A stretch of DNA of 64,000 bases, taken from positions 1 through 64,000 of the forward strand of contig JADNRZ010000021.1 of NCBI GenBank assembly GCA_015501605.1, written 5' to 3'. The stretch's first letter is position 1; each line of letters begins with the position of its first letter. Source of the DNA: Panaeolus papilionaceus (Eukaryota > Basidiomycota > Agaricomycetes > Agaricales). This document shows positions 52,988-63,805 of this stretch, in pieces. Position numbers and translations under genes: made by a program. Below the pieces are notes generated by a model. It was not told the DNA's origin and did not search any database. It saw only the letters and a list, made by a program, of their open reading frames with translations.

Positions 52988-54501
52988 ATGATTACCACCA
53001 CTAAAAAGTATTCTTTTCTCCAAGTGAATAGTCCGATAAGTATTGCACCAATAACTGCAGAACAAGTGAAAGAGAAAACTCTGAGTGTTTTCATGTGTGT
53101 ACTGTTTATCACACCCTGGTCTTGATATCATTGCTTAGACGCCCGCTTCCCTAGTCTAATGGGTCCGACCGGTTCGGGGAAAAGCTCCGTAAGTCTCATT
53201 TTGTGTGTCATGCTTCGACTCGACATTTACAAGAGGTTCGTCCTCCAGTTCATCGAGTCACTGGCACCAGATCAGCACCTGAACATATCCAAGGGTTCAC
53301 TTGAAAGTGTCACTCAGGAAGTCAACTGCTATCAAGCTATCAATCTGGGCATTAAACCTGACCGTTTGGACACTTTGTTTGTACTGATGGATACCCCTGG
53401 GTTTCTCGACCCAAGGCTGTCGGAGGGACGGATAACGAAAATGATCACGGAAAGTCTGGAAGCATTGCGGTGTGTGGTCATTTCATTTGATGAAAGAGCA
53501 GACATGGTGAACCCGTATTGAAAGGCATTTTCTGCCAGGCAAAATTCTATTGTGGTTATTGTGGAACTCTTCTATTTTCAACCCATCACTGATATCCGAA
53601 TCAGTGGTTCGAAACGGGATGCAGTCAAGATTCTTCAAGGATACATACGACCATTCGATGCTCAGAATGTTACTGTGATAACAACAATGTGGAATCAACT
53701 ATCAACCCCCAAGCAGCTTGAGGATGCCAACTGCCGCTTGGGCACCTTGAAAAAACAGATATATGCAGTCGGTAGCTTATATTTTATCCCATCAACAATG
53801 ACATTTACCATTTCAAATTTTATTAGGATTCTGATGGCCTTCACATCTATGTCACCAAATTTGACAACTCTCAAGCTTCTGCCTTGTCATTGCTGAATGG
53901 ATCATCTTATGGATGGCGACATCAAAATTTCAAGTCCAAAAAAGCTGTAAACCCACAATATCAATCCCTTCTCTGCAACAGCCTGCTTGCACGAGTTACC
54001 AACCTCCTACAGCAACTCCAACTTCTTGCAGAGGACAAACAGAGTGCCACCTGTTCTGGAAGTGAAGATCATTGTCTTCTGAGGGTTGTGCTCAGGGACG
54101 AGAAGGTGGCATTATTGTCGCTTCAGTCCTTTTTGGATGACCTTGCTAGTGATGACTTCAGTCCATCAGGGATGATGGCCCTGCAGTCTCTCATGGACAA
54201 TCGCTATGAACAGGACCCAGATGCATGCTCATCCTCTTGGCCACTTTCTTGTGCTTCGCCCCTTGCACCATCCATCCCCCTTTTTGCTGGTGCACCACAA
54301 CCCACCATCGCTTCAGATATCCCTTCCAACCGTCAGCCTGCAGTAGTGTCGCCTTCACAAGTCCCAGGCCTGGACCAACTTGGCATCACATCTGCGCCTA
54401 TCCCATCAGCCCCTCATGGTCAACCACCCTCACCCGACGCATCGTGTTTTGCACCCATTGCCGCCGCAATTAAGAGGCGATTCAGTCGAACCCAGAGGTA
54501 G
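52988..54501 (+). CDS. G5: P-loop 'G domain' GTPase-like protein
   Basis: Exons: 52988-53094, 53155-53188, 53234-53469, 53539-53767 and 53827-54501; about 426 residues, all joins in frame. Motifs: QVNSPISIAPITAEQ, GPTGSGKSS, MDTPGF, LFYFQPITDIRISG and VITTMWN. The C-terminal helical region is SLLCNSLLARVTNLLQQLQ, then a Pro/Ser/Ala-rich stretch and the basic end KRRFSRTQR. The alternative exon-4 acceptor possible in G1 (TCTAG) is absent here (TCTAT), which shows that the upstream TGCCAG acceptor is the one used in the family. Promoter and U-D neighbours are collinear with the G4 block in mirror image. Confidence 0.85.
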
Positions 54502-56579
54502 ATATGAGGGCTTTGTTGCGGTATTGCAACATCATTCACAACCCTGTTTCCGGTAATAGTATCTCTCTTATTTTCGACAGTTCCTTTATGTTCCACCTTT
54601 TGATTCGATTCACATCACTGTGCTACTCATGCCTCATCCCATCTTTAGTTTCTTAACTTGTAATATTGTTGTATCTCTCCCTTGCTCATTACTCACCTCT
54701 CGAATATTCTGGAAATTTCTTCGTCTTGCCTATCATTGACATCTCATTTCGTATGTTGTCGCTATCCTCTTATTGCTTTCGTGTTCCGTAACTGAAGCCT
54801 AAGTTGTACTTAGTCCACAAGCAACACAATGCCTCAGTTTACCCACAGTTCCATTGCTTTATTAGTGTGTGTACACTGTACACTCATGCACATCACTTTG
54901 TATTCGTTAATTTCGCTTTTTTCGGTGTTCATCTTTGTCCTCACTTGGTTTCCACTTGATTTAGTCCCGTTTCTCCATCCTCCTCGCACATTGGTCATCC
55001 AAGAGCCAAGCTCGTACGGCACACCATTACTTCCTTTCCGTTTCTCCAGGATTTGCAATACGTGTATTTCCTCTTTCGAAAAAAGGACTTGATTTTAGTA
55101 TGTCTAAAAGAAATAGCACGCCCCTCTATGTGCAGCCGTGTTGACGAGTTCTAATGGTGCCGTTTATAGAAACGAGCAATTACCAAGTTTGATTTTGGCT
55201 ACGAGGTGAGTGGTCCTGGTTATAGGGTCTGAATTTATCGAGAAATACCTGTATTCGGAGCATTGTCGCTCATCGTCTACTACATGTCCGTCCTTACAGT
55301 AGACCATCGCAAATAACATTAACTACAGAAACGCGAAGGCGTCAGAAGCCTTCATTATGGCCAGAATATATAGAACCCACCTTCACTCCTTGGCCGTTAG
55401 CAGCTGACTGTTGAACTCGAAAGAGGAAATTTATGACGAGGAATGAGGGTATGGCCAGAAGAGCAGTGTAACAACTGCAGAGGAGTCGATGTTGAAGGCG
55501 AATGCTGGTTCCACTGGTACATACTTTACGCTTAGTGGATGCTGCTAAAAAGCTGATACCATGCATACATATCTAGCTGTGCACAGAGTCTCTCGTCATC
55601 TGTCTCCAATCGTCAGTCAAACGCAATTTGTTCGTCGCTCGGGATTCTTTCTGTTATCGTCGCTTTCTCTTTGATGCTGCTCTCACATTGACAGTCTCAT
55701 AGGTTTGGCGTCACTTTCCTCGTCTCCTGAGTCTATACTCACACTAGTATGTGATGAGACCACCACTTAGAATTTCGTTCCATCATTATTTAAAATCGCA
55801 TGTCCCTGTTTTAAACCTTTCGAATTCGATTTGGATCAAGCACGAGACGTCGTTTCACTAGAAACAAGCGGACGAGGGGGTACATTCATTCGAAAGAAAA
55901 GCTGTGGTACTCTCACATCCGGCCATGGTCGTCGTCTCCACTTATGAGATGCATCAAGACCATATTCACGTTCACACCAAGCACATCATCTTCACTACTA
56001 TCTGAACTCGTCGTCCGAGCGCTCACGTAGCGCCTGCAATCCCTATACGTTCAGTGTCCGGCACAACTCACCCATGTACCTAATCAACGACTCTTATAAC
56101 GTGCCTGAAAAGTTAGGAGGATTAGGTAGGGTAGCTTTCAAAGATGGTGTCCGAGGCTGGTTCACATTAAATAGGTTATGATGCTGAGTGGTCCCCACCT
56201 TTCGATTATGGCCCATTTCACCGTTTGTAACAATATTTATCCGTTGTATTATCTTCGGGGCTCTCCCGAGTGCGTTGACGCCGGAGATGGGCGCTCACAA
56301 TTATGATAAAGATCCCTTTGAGTCAATATAAACCAGAAAAATAGCGGGTGTAGGGACCAGGGGCGGAATCGCGTCTGCAGGGTGAGGCGAGCACAGCATG
56401 AATGATACATTGCAGTGTTGGTGGGTTTGAGAATCTGAGTGTATATGGTAAGATAATGACCTGATACGAATTCCGCTTCGGATTCCCTGGTTTACTTCTA
56501 CCTTGTCTTGTCGCAGAATTATTAAGAGGATGTCCTCTAATCTAATCTCAGACCAACGCCCCTGATGCTGAGTAATTTC
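54502..56579. other. 3' flank of G5 and intergenic, no gene seen
   Basis: The first 1.5 kb is a diverged duplicate of the sequence behind G2 (landmarks at 54806 and 55985). No supported coding frame. Confidence 0.45.
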
Positions 56580-57661
56580 CTTATGGGTCTTGGACCGTCC
56601 AATCACCCCTCGCCGACGTTGAAATTCATCGCCTCCTCTCACCGATTCCACAGGTCCGCCTTCTTGCCTGGACCTGTAAGAAGTTTAAGCACAGCGCGCC
56701 AGTCCTCTTTGCCCAGGAGCTCATCAAGAGAGATCAACGATTTATCAAAAGCCTTGACGAGACGGTGCAATCAGAGACACGGCTTGGAGTCTGGGTCGAG
56801 TGCAGGTACTGTTTGAGAGTTGCCATGGGTGTGGGCGAGGAAGGGAGGTAGAAGAAGGCGAGGCGAAAGATGTGGGTGAGTCGGTGCGTAGAAGGGGGGA
56901 AGGAGGTGAGATAGGCGTCTATAAATTGCGACGTCAGCGATGATAACCACAACGAAAACAAGACAGCAATACTCACGTTAAATCACCAACAGCACTCTAC
57001 ACGTCACCCGCACCAAGCGCACACTCGGCTCTCCACTTCCTAACCTCAACATCATGATTCGCCACTCGCAGTCTCCACATAGGCATTCCACAATCCCGCA
57101 TTGCGCTCCTTCTCCGTCTTGCCCCTCACCCTTTCCAACTCAGTCAGATCTCCTTCCAGCTCCTCTGCCTCTTTATCCTTGCCCTTCGCCTTGATGTAGA
57201 GAGTGAGGGAGGCGCGGGCGAGGGCGTGTGCACCTTCTCGGGTGTGGATGCGAGCCTTCATGAGGTGCGCGTTGTCAAAGGTATTAGAGGTAAGCGAGAG
57301 CACTTTTTCGAAGTCCTCAAGTGCAGAGCTGTGTCGCTGCATGGAGAAGTACGCCGTGGCGCGTTTATAGTAAAGCAGGTAATCGGCGGGAGATTGGTCT
57401 GTGGAGTAGCCAGGTCAATCTCGTTTCCTCATACGGTCATCAGGTAAGGGGAGTATTGTGAGAGGAAATGCTCACCGCCTCCGAATACACCTTGGCAGCC
57501 TCTCCAAACTGACCAGTGGAGAGGAGGATATTGGCCTTGTTGATGAGCGGGAGGAGGCCTGGAGGGTAGAGTCCTGAATCTGCAGATGCCGAGACGAGCA
57601 GTGGGGAGAGCGGGGTCGGGGAGAGGAGGAAGAGGAGGGGTGTTAGGGTTAGGAGACGCAT
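56580..57661 (-). pseudogene. D7: DNAJC3-like N-terminal half with intact signal-peptide exon
   Basis: Exon 1 (57661-57476) is intact: MRLLTLTPLLFLLSPTPL signal peptide, then SADSGLYPPGLLPLINKANI and LLSTGQFGEAAKVYSEA. At the junction the bases giving 'I-D' in D3 are missing, so exon 2 (from 57398, DQSPADYLLYYKRATAYF) is out of frame. That exon otherwise reads well (RHSSALEDFEKVLSLTSNTF, KARIHTREGAHALARASLTL, LERVRGKTEKERNAGLWNAY) until a deletion and stop after ETASGES (57052). A third piece (about 56930-56670) has HIFRLAFFYLPSSPTPMATL and, in a shifted frame, DELLGKEDWRAVLKLLTGPG. The rest is absent. Best available template for the TPR part of the family. Confidence 0.75.
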
Positions 57662-58139
57662 GGCTGGTCTAATGAGTTGGTGTTTGACCCAGGTTGAGCA
57701 AAGATTAGGTGCGTAGATTGTTGTGGTGTACAATGCTGAGATGGATGCGAATCGAGAGAAAAGACAAGGGCGAGCAACAGATGGTGCTCTGTCGCCGTTA
57801 GGTGTGCCTGCTTTAGTTGAAACTACAGCCTGTGCAGATGTCCTCGCGGATGTGAGCCTCTGAGCTGGAGCCTAAGATCACCGTTCAGATAGAAGTAAAG
57901 TAAAGCCATCCGACCCGAGCTTCAAGCAAAGAATAGGTAGTGAAGTGAATAGAGTGCCCAGAAGGAAAGCCCAACCACGTCAATATAGGCAAGGTAGAAT
58001 ATAAATCAGGTCAGAGAGAGGACCGCAACCAACCCCAGGTCCGTCATAGTTCAAACTGACGGTACGCAAGGAGCACTTGACTACCTAATTACCTACCATG
58101 ACGAATTTTCTCTGAGCATAGGTGTCAGCGGCTCTGCGT
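57662..58139. promoter_or_regulatory. Divergent upstream region between D7 (minus) and U5 (plus)
   Basis: Duplicate of 49371-49899, sharing ATATAAATCAGGTCAGAGAG (58000-58019), AACTACAGCCTGTGCAGATG and CTACCTAATTACCTA. Confidence 0.5.
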
Positions 58140-59290
58140 TGACGTCGACAGGAAACAACTTCAACTGGAGGAAAATCATGATCACCGCATAAGGGCCGGC
58201 GGTGCCACCGTGCCGGTTGGCAATTTCCTTTTTGGTTTTGGATTTGGCTGTTTGAACGATCTCCATTCCTGCTCGTGCACTCGATGATCTCTGCTTCTTT
58301 CACTCGTCCCAAAGTACTCCTCATACCAGTGGCCAGGATGCCAATAAACCGACAACAACTGACAAAGATGGTGACATGACACCCGTATAACCCTAATTGA
58401 GCCCCCAATTATTCCTGCCATGTTGCTAGTAGTGTCAGGACCAGGTACGCTCTTCCACTATTTGAATGAATGTTAATTCTAACATCTTCACACTTTGTAC
58501 TTAGCATCTAATTCCTGGGATTTTATTGATAGCGAAACCAACACCGTTGAGAATGCGGACCTATGCGATATGGGATTAACGGGTGGAGCCATACCACGAA
58601 TTGGTAGAAAGCACTCCTCTTAATCCTCTGGCATCTCTAGGCTGGCGAACATGTTTCCAGTTAGCAATATTTCAATCTTGTGTGTCTGAAGCACCGTAAA
58701 ACTTGGACATACGCTTACAAGGCCCTAAACGACCCATTCTTGGGATCATCTTATTCACTTTGGACAAAGTTGAAAGAGGTCACTGTTGCTCAGGTACGTA
58801 GTTCAAATCTCAACTAACGCGTATACTTATGGCTTGAGCTATTTTACACAGACCTAACCGTGGCACATCATCCTGCTAATCCTGGATTATGGATTAAGAT
58901 ACAAAATATGACCGTTGTGCCCGTCGCTGAGCCCAAAACCTTGGACACGCCTCCTTCTCTGGTGGATGCTTTTATCACACATCTGGCGCCTTCCCGACAA
59001 CTCTTGCTCTTCATCCCTCCCCAGCACCTTTTCCCACAGCGTCTTACTTGATTCTTTGTGGCCGTACCTCTAGAACAGCGGTCCAGATGCATAATGCTCT
59101 GCAGTTGCAGCAATTCATCGCAGATTGCTGGGTCAAGCAGCCTTACCGCTTCCCCTGTGCGCCAGTGCTCATACATGACGTGGCCTAGGTCCTCCATGAC
59201 ATCGCTGAGTTATTTTCTGCTACGTTGAAAAGGAGGATAAATGGCTCAGAATGGCGATGGAGGGAGCCATCAGTCGGTATGTCAAGTGTA
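58140..59290 (+). pseudogene. U5: decayed copy of gene U
   Basis: Same order as U4: GGCAATTTCCTTTTTGGTTT leader (58220), IEPPIIPAML-like exon, SNSWDFIDSETNTVENADLC (about 58508-58567), a GTACGTAGTTCAAAT donor context (58793), and a piece with NMTVVPVAEPKTLDTPPS. The last recognisable exon is LKRRINGSEWRWREPS (about 59226-59273). Several stops. Confidence 0.45.
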
Positions 59291-59399
59291 CTTTTTTCAT
59301 GTATTGCAACACTGATTCCCTGCATTCAGAGAACATCAAGACTCAAATCCCCTCTTCCGCCCATCATACCCAGATTCTTCTTTCCTGAATCATCGTTGT

Positions 59400-60704
59400 G
59401 TTTATTTACAATCACCTCCCATTACCGACATTTATCACCTCCAGTTCAAATTCTTCACCACCACCACTCTAACACGTGTCTCCCCACCATCACGCCCTTC
59501 CACATCTTCTCTCCTCTCCCTCTATCACATTCAACCGTGCCTATATATGCACACCCGACAGCTCAACCTAGCCCTACCCTCCATCAAACTCGTACAGCCA
59601 ATCCGCACCCAACTTTCCTCTCAACGGACCTATCCTCTCTTGACTCCTCTTTTACCACAAACGCACGGCCACTTGTTTCTTCATACGACGACACTCCACA
59701 CTCAAAATTTTTGAAAAAGTATTTTCACTCAACTTCAACGTCGGACTTCGGGGAAGGGTCTGACGGAGAGGCGGAGAAACACGCAGTTGTGTAGAGGTTG
59801 CGAGTTGAATGTTGAGGGCAGAGGGCTGCGTCGTGCGGGGGATGTGGGGAGTGCTGTTAGCAATTTAACGTCAGTATTTTTTTCTTATTATCTTTATTTC
59901 TATTTCTTCGTTTGTTCATTCCATATACCCATTATTTTTCGCTCTATCTTTCTCTTTTAGTGTCAAAAAGCCTATCTAACGACCTACTCGTCTTTTCACA
60001 GTCGTCGCTCCCTCCTCCCATCCATCCACCTCTCCACCCACAACTTCCGTCTCGCCTACTTCTACCTCCCTCCTTCGCCGACCCGACTTGCAACGCTCAA
60101 CAGTGCCTCCACTTCAACTCTGACTTCAGGTCCTTGATGACCTCGGCAAAGCGGACTGGCGTGTGGTGTTTAGGTTGTTGACAGGCCTAAGGAAGAAAGC
60201 GGATTGCGATGAGTGCAACTGCAGGCCAGGAGAAAAGGAGAAGCGTTACCGCTCGTTCCTGACCTCTGAGGTTCCACTCAAGTCGCATTTGTCATCACAT
60301 ACCACCCCCATCTCCACCGCTACGTCCACCGCTACGTCCACAGATGAAAAAAATCGTAGAGAAACACCAGCCCGTGGATATTCATGTCTTCGACGCCTCT
60401 AGAGTGTCTAGACGCTTATTAGGGCAATGTGTAGAGCGCGCACCCACCTTTTTGATCTCGTGAAAGCGCTACTGAGTACTCTTTTCCAATGGATAAGTGG
60501 TGTGGGGAACCTTGGGTGTTGGAAGGGTGCGGGGAGGATGTTGTGTGTCTCGTCGGGCGCGCTGGGGTGTTGTTGAAGGACAAACGGGAAGAGGCGATTA
60601 CCGTCCCTGGAAAATTGTTTGAAACATCTGGACCAAGGGATAGGGATGTTCACGGGAGGTTACGGAGGGGCGGTTGGGGATTCCAATTTTATTTTGGGCA
60701 TTAG
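59400..60704 (+). pseudogene. D6: DNAJC3-like C-terminal half, J domain deleted
   Basis: Collinear with D5. After the intron at 59870-60000: LPPPIHPPLHPQLPSR, the LDDLGKADW-like LLGKEDW equivalent (about 60130), the linker with (ACCGCTACGTCC)2, and MDKWCGEPWVLEGCGEDVV. LLKDKREEAIT and DRDVHGRL follow, joined to RRGGWGFQFYFGH and a stop (60702-60704). The FQF(Y/H)FG end is the usual C-terminus of fungal DNAJC3. The same J-domain deletion as in D5 shows they share an already deleted ancestor. Confidence 0.65.
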
Positions 60705-61298
60705 CGTTAGATGAGGGTGGGTTGATGGGTGTTGGGTGGGGTTGGAGTTGGGATTGAAGTACATCGGATTGGCGATGGCGTTAGCGCCGGGATTGTGAAG
60801 GAGAATCAGGAGCATGGTGGGGGAATATACGAGAGCCATGAGTGGGGTAAGGAGGAGAGGGTTGATAGGAGGGATTGGTTATGTGCACTTGTGTTGTTAA
60901 CTAGTGATGGTGGCTGCAATGTTGCATATAGCACAATAAGGCACTGTTAGTTTGGAATTTTGTAGATGTATATGATAGGTCAAATTGAATACAGATCTTG
61001 ATTTTTTCCTATTGGAACAGCTTGATGGATTTGGCTGAAGATACACGAATTGGAGGTTGTTGATATAGTATGGACCCCACCAGGTTCATTGTGATACTGA
61101 GATAAGATTAGAGAATTCATGCAAGTGAAACTGTGCTCTGTCAACAACTTGGTGGCAACATTGATGCCAATGATCAGTTGCACCATGTTTCACAATTTTG
61201 GTTTGAACTCTGACACTGCTGGCGTCAATTTAAAAACTCCAAGTTGACTGGGTTTCTCGATGCATAACTTACACCACTGTTCAAGTTAGGTTATAACT
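60705..61298. other. 3' flank of D6, shared with D2
   Basis: 60745-61080 matches 11620-11930. The remainder up to the LTR holds nothing recognisable. Confidence 0.5.
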
Positions 61299-61579
61299 TG
61301 TAAGATTCATTGTAAAAACACCAACATCAGCAAACTGAAAGGGTGTCGGTTTCGGCACCCTCACTCAGTACGGTCTAAGACGGGATCAAAACGTAGCTTC
61401 GTTGCTCGTAAGTAAGAGAGCGTACAGTGAGTGTAATCTAGCGCACCTTCGTTGCTCGTAAGTAAGAGAGAGAGCAACGAAGGCGCGGAATTCCAAATGT
61501 ATCTACAAGTTGTAATGCTACCGAAGTGATAAGCGGAAATGGTGGTTGATGGTGGTAAGTGCGCGTTGGCGTGCTTACA
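61299..61579 (-). repeat. 3' LTR of the truncated Gypsy element (~281 bp)
   Basis: On the minus strand it begins TGTAAGCACGCC right after the purine tract and most likely ends CTTACA (61299), giving matching TGTAAG/CTTACA ends. An end at TTTTTACA (61311) is an alternative. It contains a twice-repeated CGTTGCTCGTAAGTAAGAGAG, the second copy forming the hairpin CCTTCGTTGCTC...GAGCAACGAAGG. Confidence 0.65.
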
Positions 61580-61593
61580 CTCCTCCCCTCCCC
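61580..61593 (-). other. Polypurine tract of the truncated Gypsy element
   Basis: GGGGAGGGGAGGAG on the minus strand, adjoining the LTR. Confidence 0.8.
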
Positions 61594-61649
61594 GAAAAAA
61601 TAGTCAGGTATGAAAAAAAAAATCAGTTGAGAAAATTGAAATTGGTATC

Positions 61650-63560
61650 CTAGAGCGTGCCTTGCTCTCGCTCCCAGATGTCGAGAGCTTCGTTCTCCTG
61701 TAGCTCTCGTCCAGGGAGCCATTCGTCGTGTTCCTTCCCATATCCGATCCACCTCACGAGGTATTGTTTCCCTCGTCCACGGTTTCGCTCGTCGACAATC
61801 TTGTCGATGAGTACCTCTTCAGTACCATCTTCCGTAACGACAATGCCAGGCTTAGGAAGCTCTCGGTCAGGGAACATGACGGGGTCGTTGGGGTTGAACG
61901 GCTTCAGTAGCCTGGCGTGGAACCCCGGGAAGGTTTTGGTGTCGTTGGGGATTCGGAGGGTGTAGACAGACTTCTCGGGGTATGCAGCTGTAATCTCATA
62001 AGGTCCATCGTACCTTGGCATGAATTTCGCGACTCGCTTGGTCCCTTTGCGCTTGTAATTTCGGCGCCTGTTTTCTGTGGACAGCATCACAAGGTCGTCA
62101 ACCTTGTAGACCTTCTCCGGTGCGCGATGTTCGTTGGCATGGTATGCTTGTCGAATTTTGGCTGCTGTGAGCGAATCTTGAGCCTGTTGGACATCAATCT
62201 GTAACTGGTTGATGACCTCGCGAGCTGTGATCTCAGCTTCAGAGGTGTCACTGGCGAGGGGTGCTAATGGCGGAATGATCCGAGGTGATCTTCCAGTCTT
62301 GAGCTGGAACGGAGAGAACCCGGTCGATGCATTGACCGTGTTCATGATGGCGAATCGTACTCGAGGCAGTGTCTTGAGCCAGCCCTTCTGGTTGCGATCC
62401 ACGTGGTATCTGATCGCCTGCGTAACAGTTTTGTTGGTGCGTTCACTACTGCCATCTGTCTCAGGATGGTAGGAGGTGGACATCTTCATCCGCACACCGG
62501 TGAGTTTGTGTAGCTCGGCCCAAACCTCCGAGGTGAATAGCGCATCCCGATCTGAGATGATGAATCTCATCAGTCCGTTATCACAGTACCACTCGTTGAA
62601 AAGAACGAGTGCAGTTTCTGCTGCGGTGATGGTGGATTTTACGGGAATGATTTTAATATCAGCACCTAGGGTGTCGGTGATGGTGAGAATCATGTCGTAT
62701 CCATCCTCTGCAGGGAGTGGTCCGACAAAATCCATGGCTATGGTCTCGAAACGGGCATCAGGTACAGGGAGGGGATGTAGAGGACCAGTGGGTTTTGAGG
62801 TGCGAGCCTTGTTGCGCTGGCACTCAACACAGGATGGGATGTAAGCCTCCTCAAGATCGCGGCGCATATTTGGCCAGTAATATGAGTGTCGTAGGGTGTT
62901 GTAGCTTTTGTCAAAACCAAAATGGCCCAGAATGTCGTGGGCTAGGTGGTATAGTGTCTCTCGGACTTTGGTGTCGGCTGGGATCAGCATCCTCCCCCCC
63001 ACATAAATAAGACCGGCCTCCTCTCGAGTTCCAGGTAGTGCACTGCCCATTTCCAGCCCATGTCGCACCTGTTGCGCGAATGGATCGGTTGCATATCCTG
63101 CCTTGATCTGGTTTATGAACTCTTGATCAGCTTGGATTTCTAGAGTGGTTGCTGCGACGAGAGGGGTGGAAGTGGGTAGGGTAGAAGGGAATGGAGGAGT
63201 CGCTGATGATGAGGTACGGGTGTATGCCAGTGCACATGCTGCGAAGAGGGCGGTGGGTGGATCATCTGGCATGCGAGATAAGGCATCAGCGGCATTGTTA
63301 TCTTCTCCACGGATGTAGACAATGTCAAAATCGAAGTCGGCGATCGTGTTTGTCCAGCGTTTCTGTCTGTTCGATGTATCCTTCTGGGTTTTGAAAAATT
63401 CGAGGGTGCGGTGATCAGTGTAAACCTCGAACTTTGTACCAAGGAGAAAATTGCGCCACTTCTTGAGTGCCTTGATGATGGCCAGGAGCTCCTTCTCGTG
63501 CGTTGGGTAGTTTCGCTCCGCTGGGTTGAGTTGGTATGAGTCGTAGGCCACTGGTCGCAT
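61650..63560 (-). CDS. C-terminal part of Gypsy Pol: RNase H end, integrase, chromodomain
   Basis: About 636 residues are open without a stop. In order: the RNase H second half (YPTHEKELLAIIKALKKW, VYTDHRTLEFF); DALSRMP; integrase zinc region (LGHFGFDKSYNTLRHSYYWP, CVECQRNK); the integrase core with D in AMDFVGPL, D in IISDRDALF and E in GSSERTNK; a GPY/F-like segment (RYDGPYEI); and a chromodomain (GRGKQYLVRWIGYGKEHDEW). The natural start is lost; the ATG at 63558-63560 arises at the breakpoint and is probably not a real start. The long intact frame suggests the truncation is recent. Confidence 0.9.
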   Translation of the reverse strand: MRPVAYDSYQLNPAERNYPTHEKELLAIIKALKKWRNFLLGTKFEVYTDHRTLEFFKTQKDTSNRQKRWTNTIADFDFDIVYIRGEDNNAADALSRMPDDPPTALFAACALAYTRTSSSATPPFPSTLPTSTPLVAATTLEIQADQEFINQIKAGYATDPFAQQVRHGLEMGSALPGTREEAGLIYVGGRMLIPADTKVRETLYHLAHDILGHFGFDKSYNTLRHSYYWPNMRRDLEEAYIPSCVECQRNKARTSKPTGPLHPLPVPDARFETIAMDFVGPLPAEDGYDMILTITDTLGADIKIIPVKSTITAAETALVLFNEWYCDNGLMRFIISDRDALFTSEVWAELHKLTGVRMKMSTSYHPETDGSSERTNKTVTQAIRYHVDRNQKGWLKTLPRVRFAIMNTVNASTGFSPFQLKTGRSPRIIPPLAPLASDTSEAEITAREVINQLQIDVQQAQDSLTAAKIRQAYHANEHRAPEKVYKVDDLVMLSTENRRRNYKRKGTKRVAKFMPRYDGPYEITAAYPEKSVYTLRIPNDTKTFPGFHARLLKPFNPNDPVMFPDRELPKPGIVVTEDGTEEVLIDKIVDERNRGRGKQYLVRWIGYGKEHDEWLPGRELQENEALDIWEREQGTL

Positions 63561-63805
63561 CAGGAAAAACCGGAAATGATTATAATTTTAAATAATGTGT
63601 AATAAGATCAGATAAGTTGAGGCACACATTATCTGAGCTTATGAGGACTTATTGTGACTTACACCATCACAGTCATTAAATTCATTTCCTTATTAAGAGA
63701 TTATTGCCGGTTATGGCAATGTGGCCAATATAGAGCTCAAGTCCAATAGCAGAATAAAGTAACGAAAAGACAATGTGTTCAAAATACAAGCAGATCTATT
63801 TTAAT
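63561..63805. other. AT-rich sequence between the truncated Gypsy element and the partial gene
   Basis: Probably the 3' untranslated region of the gene at 63806-64000, read on the minus strand and joined abruptly to the Gypsy fragment at 63560. Confidence 0.4.

Larger units (their letters stand above)
61299..63560 (-). mobile_element. 5'-truncated Ty3/Gypsy chromovirus
   Basis: It runs from the RNase H region through integrase and chromodomain to a 3' LTR. Gag, protease, reverse transcriptase and 5' LTR are missing; homology stops abruptly at 63560, next to unrelated sequence. It is a different family from the complete element (different LTR, clearly diverged protein). Confidence 0.9.

Noticed and set aside
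1560..61100. Helitron capture as the source of the D and U fragments
   Set aside because: I found no TC...CTAG ends with a 3' hairpin at the block borders, and the blocks include long collinear flanks and the G genes, so segmental duplication fits better.
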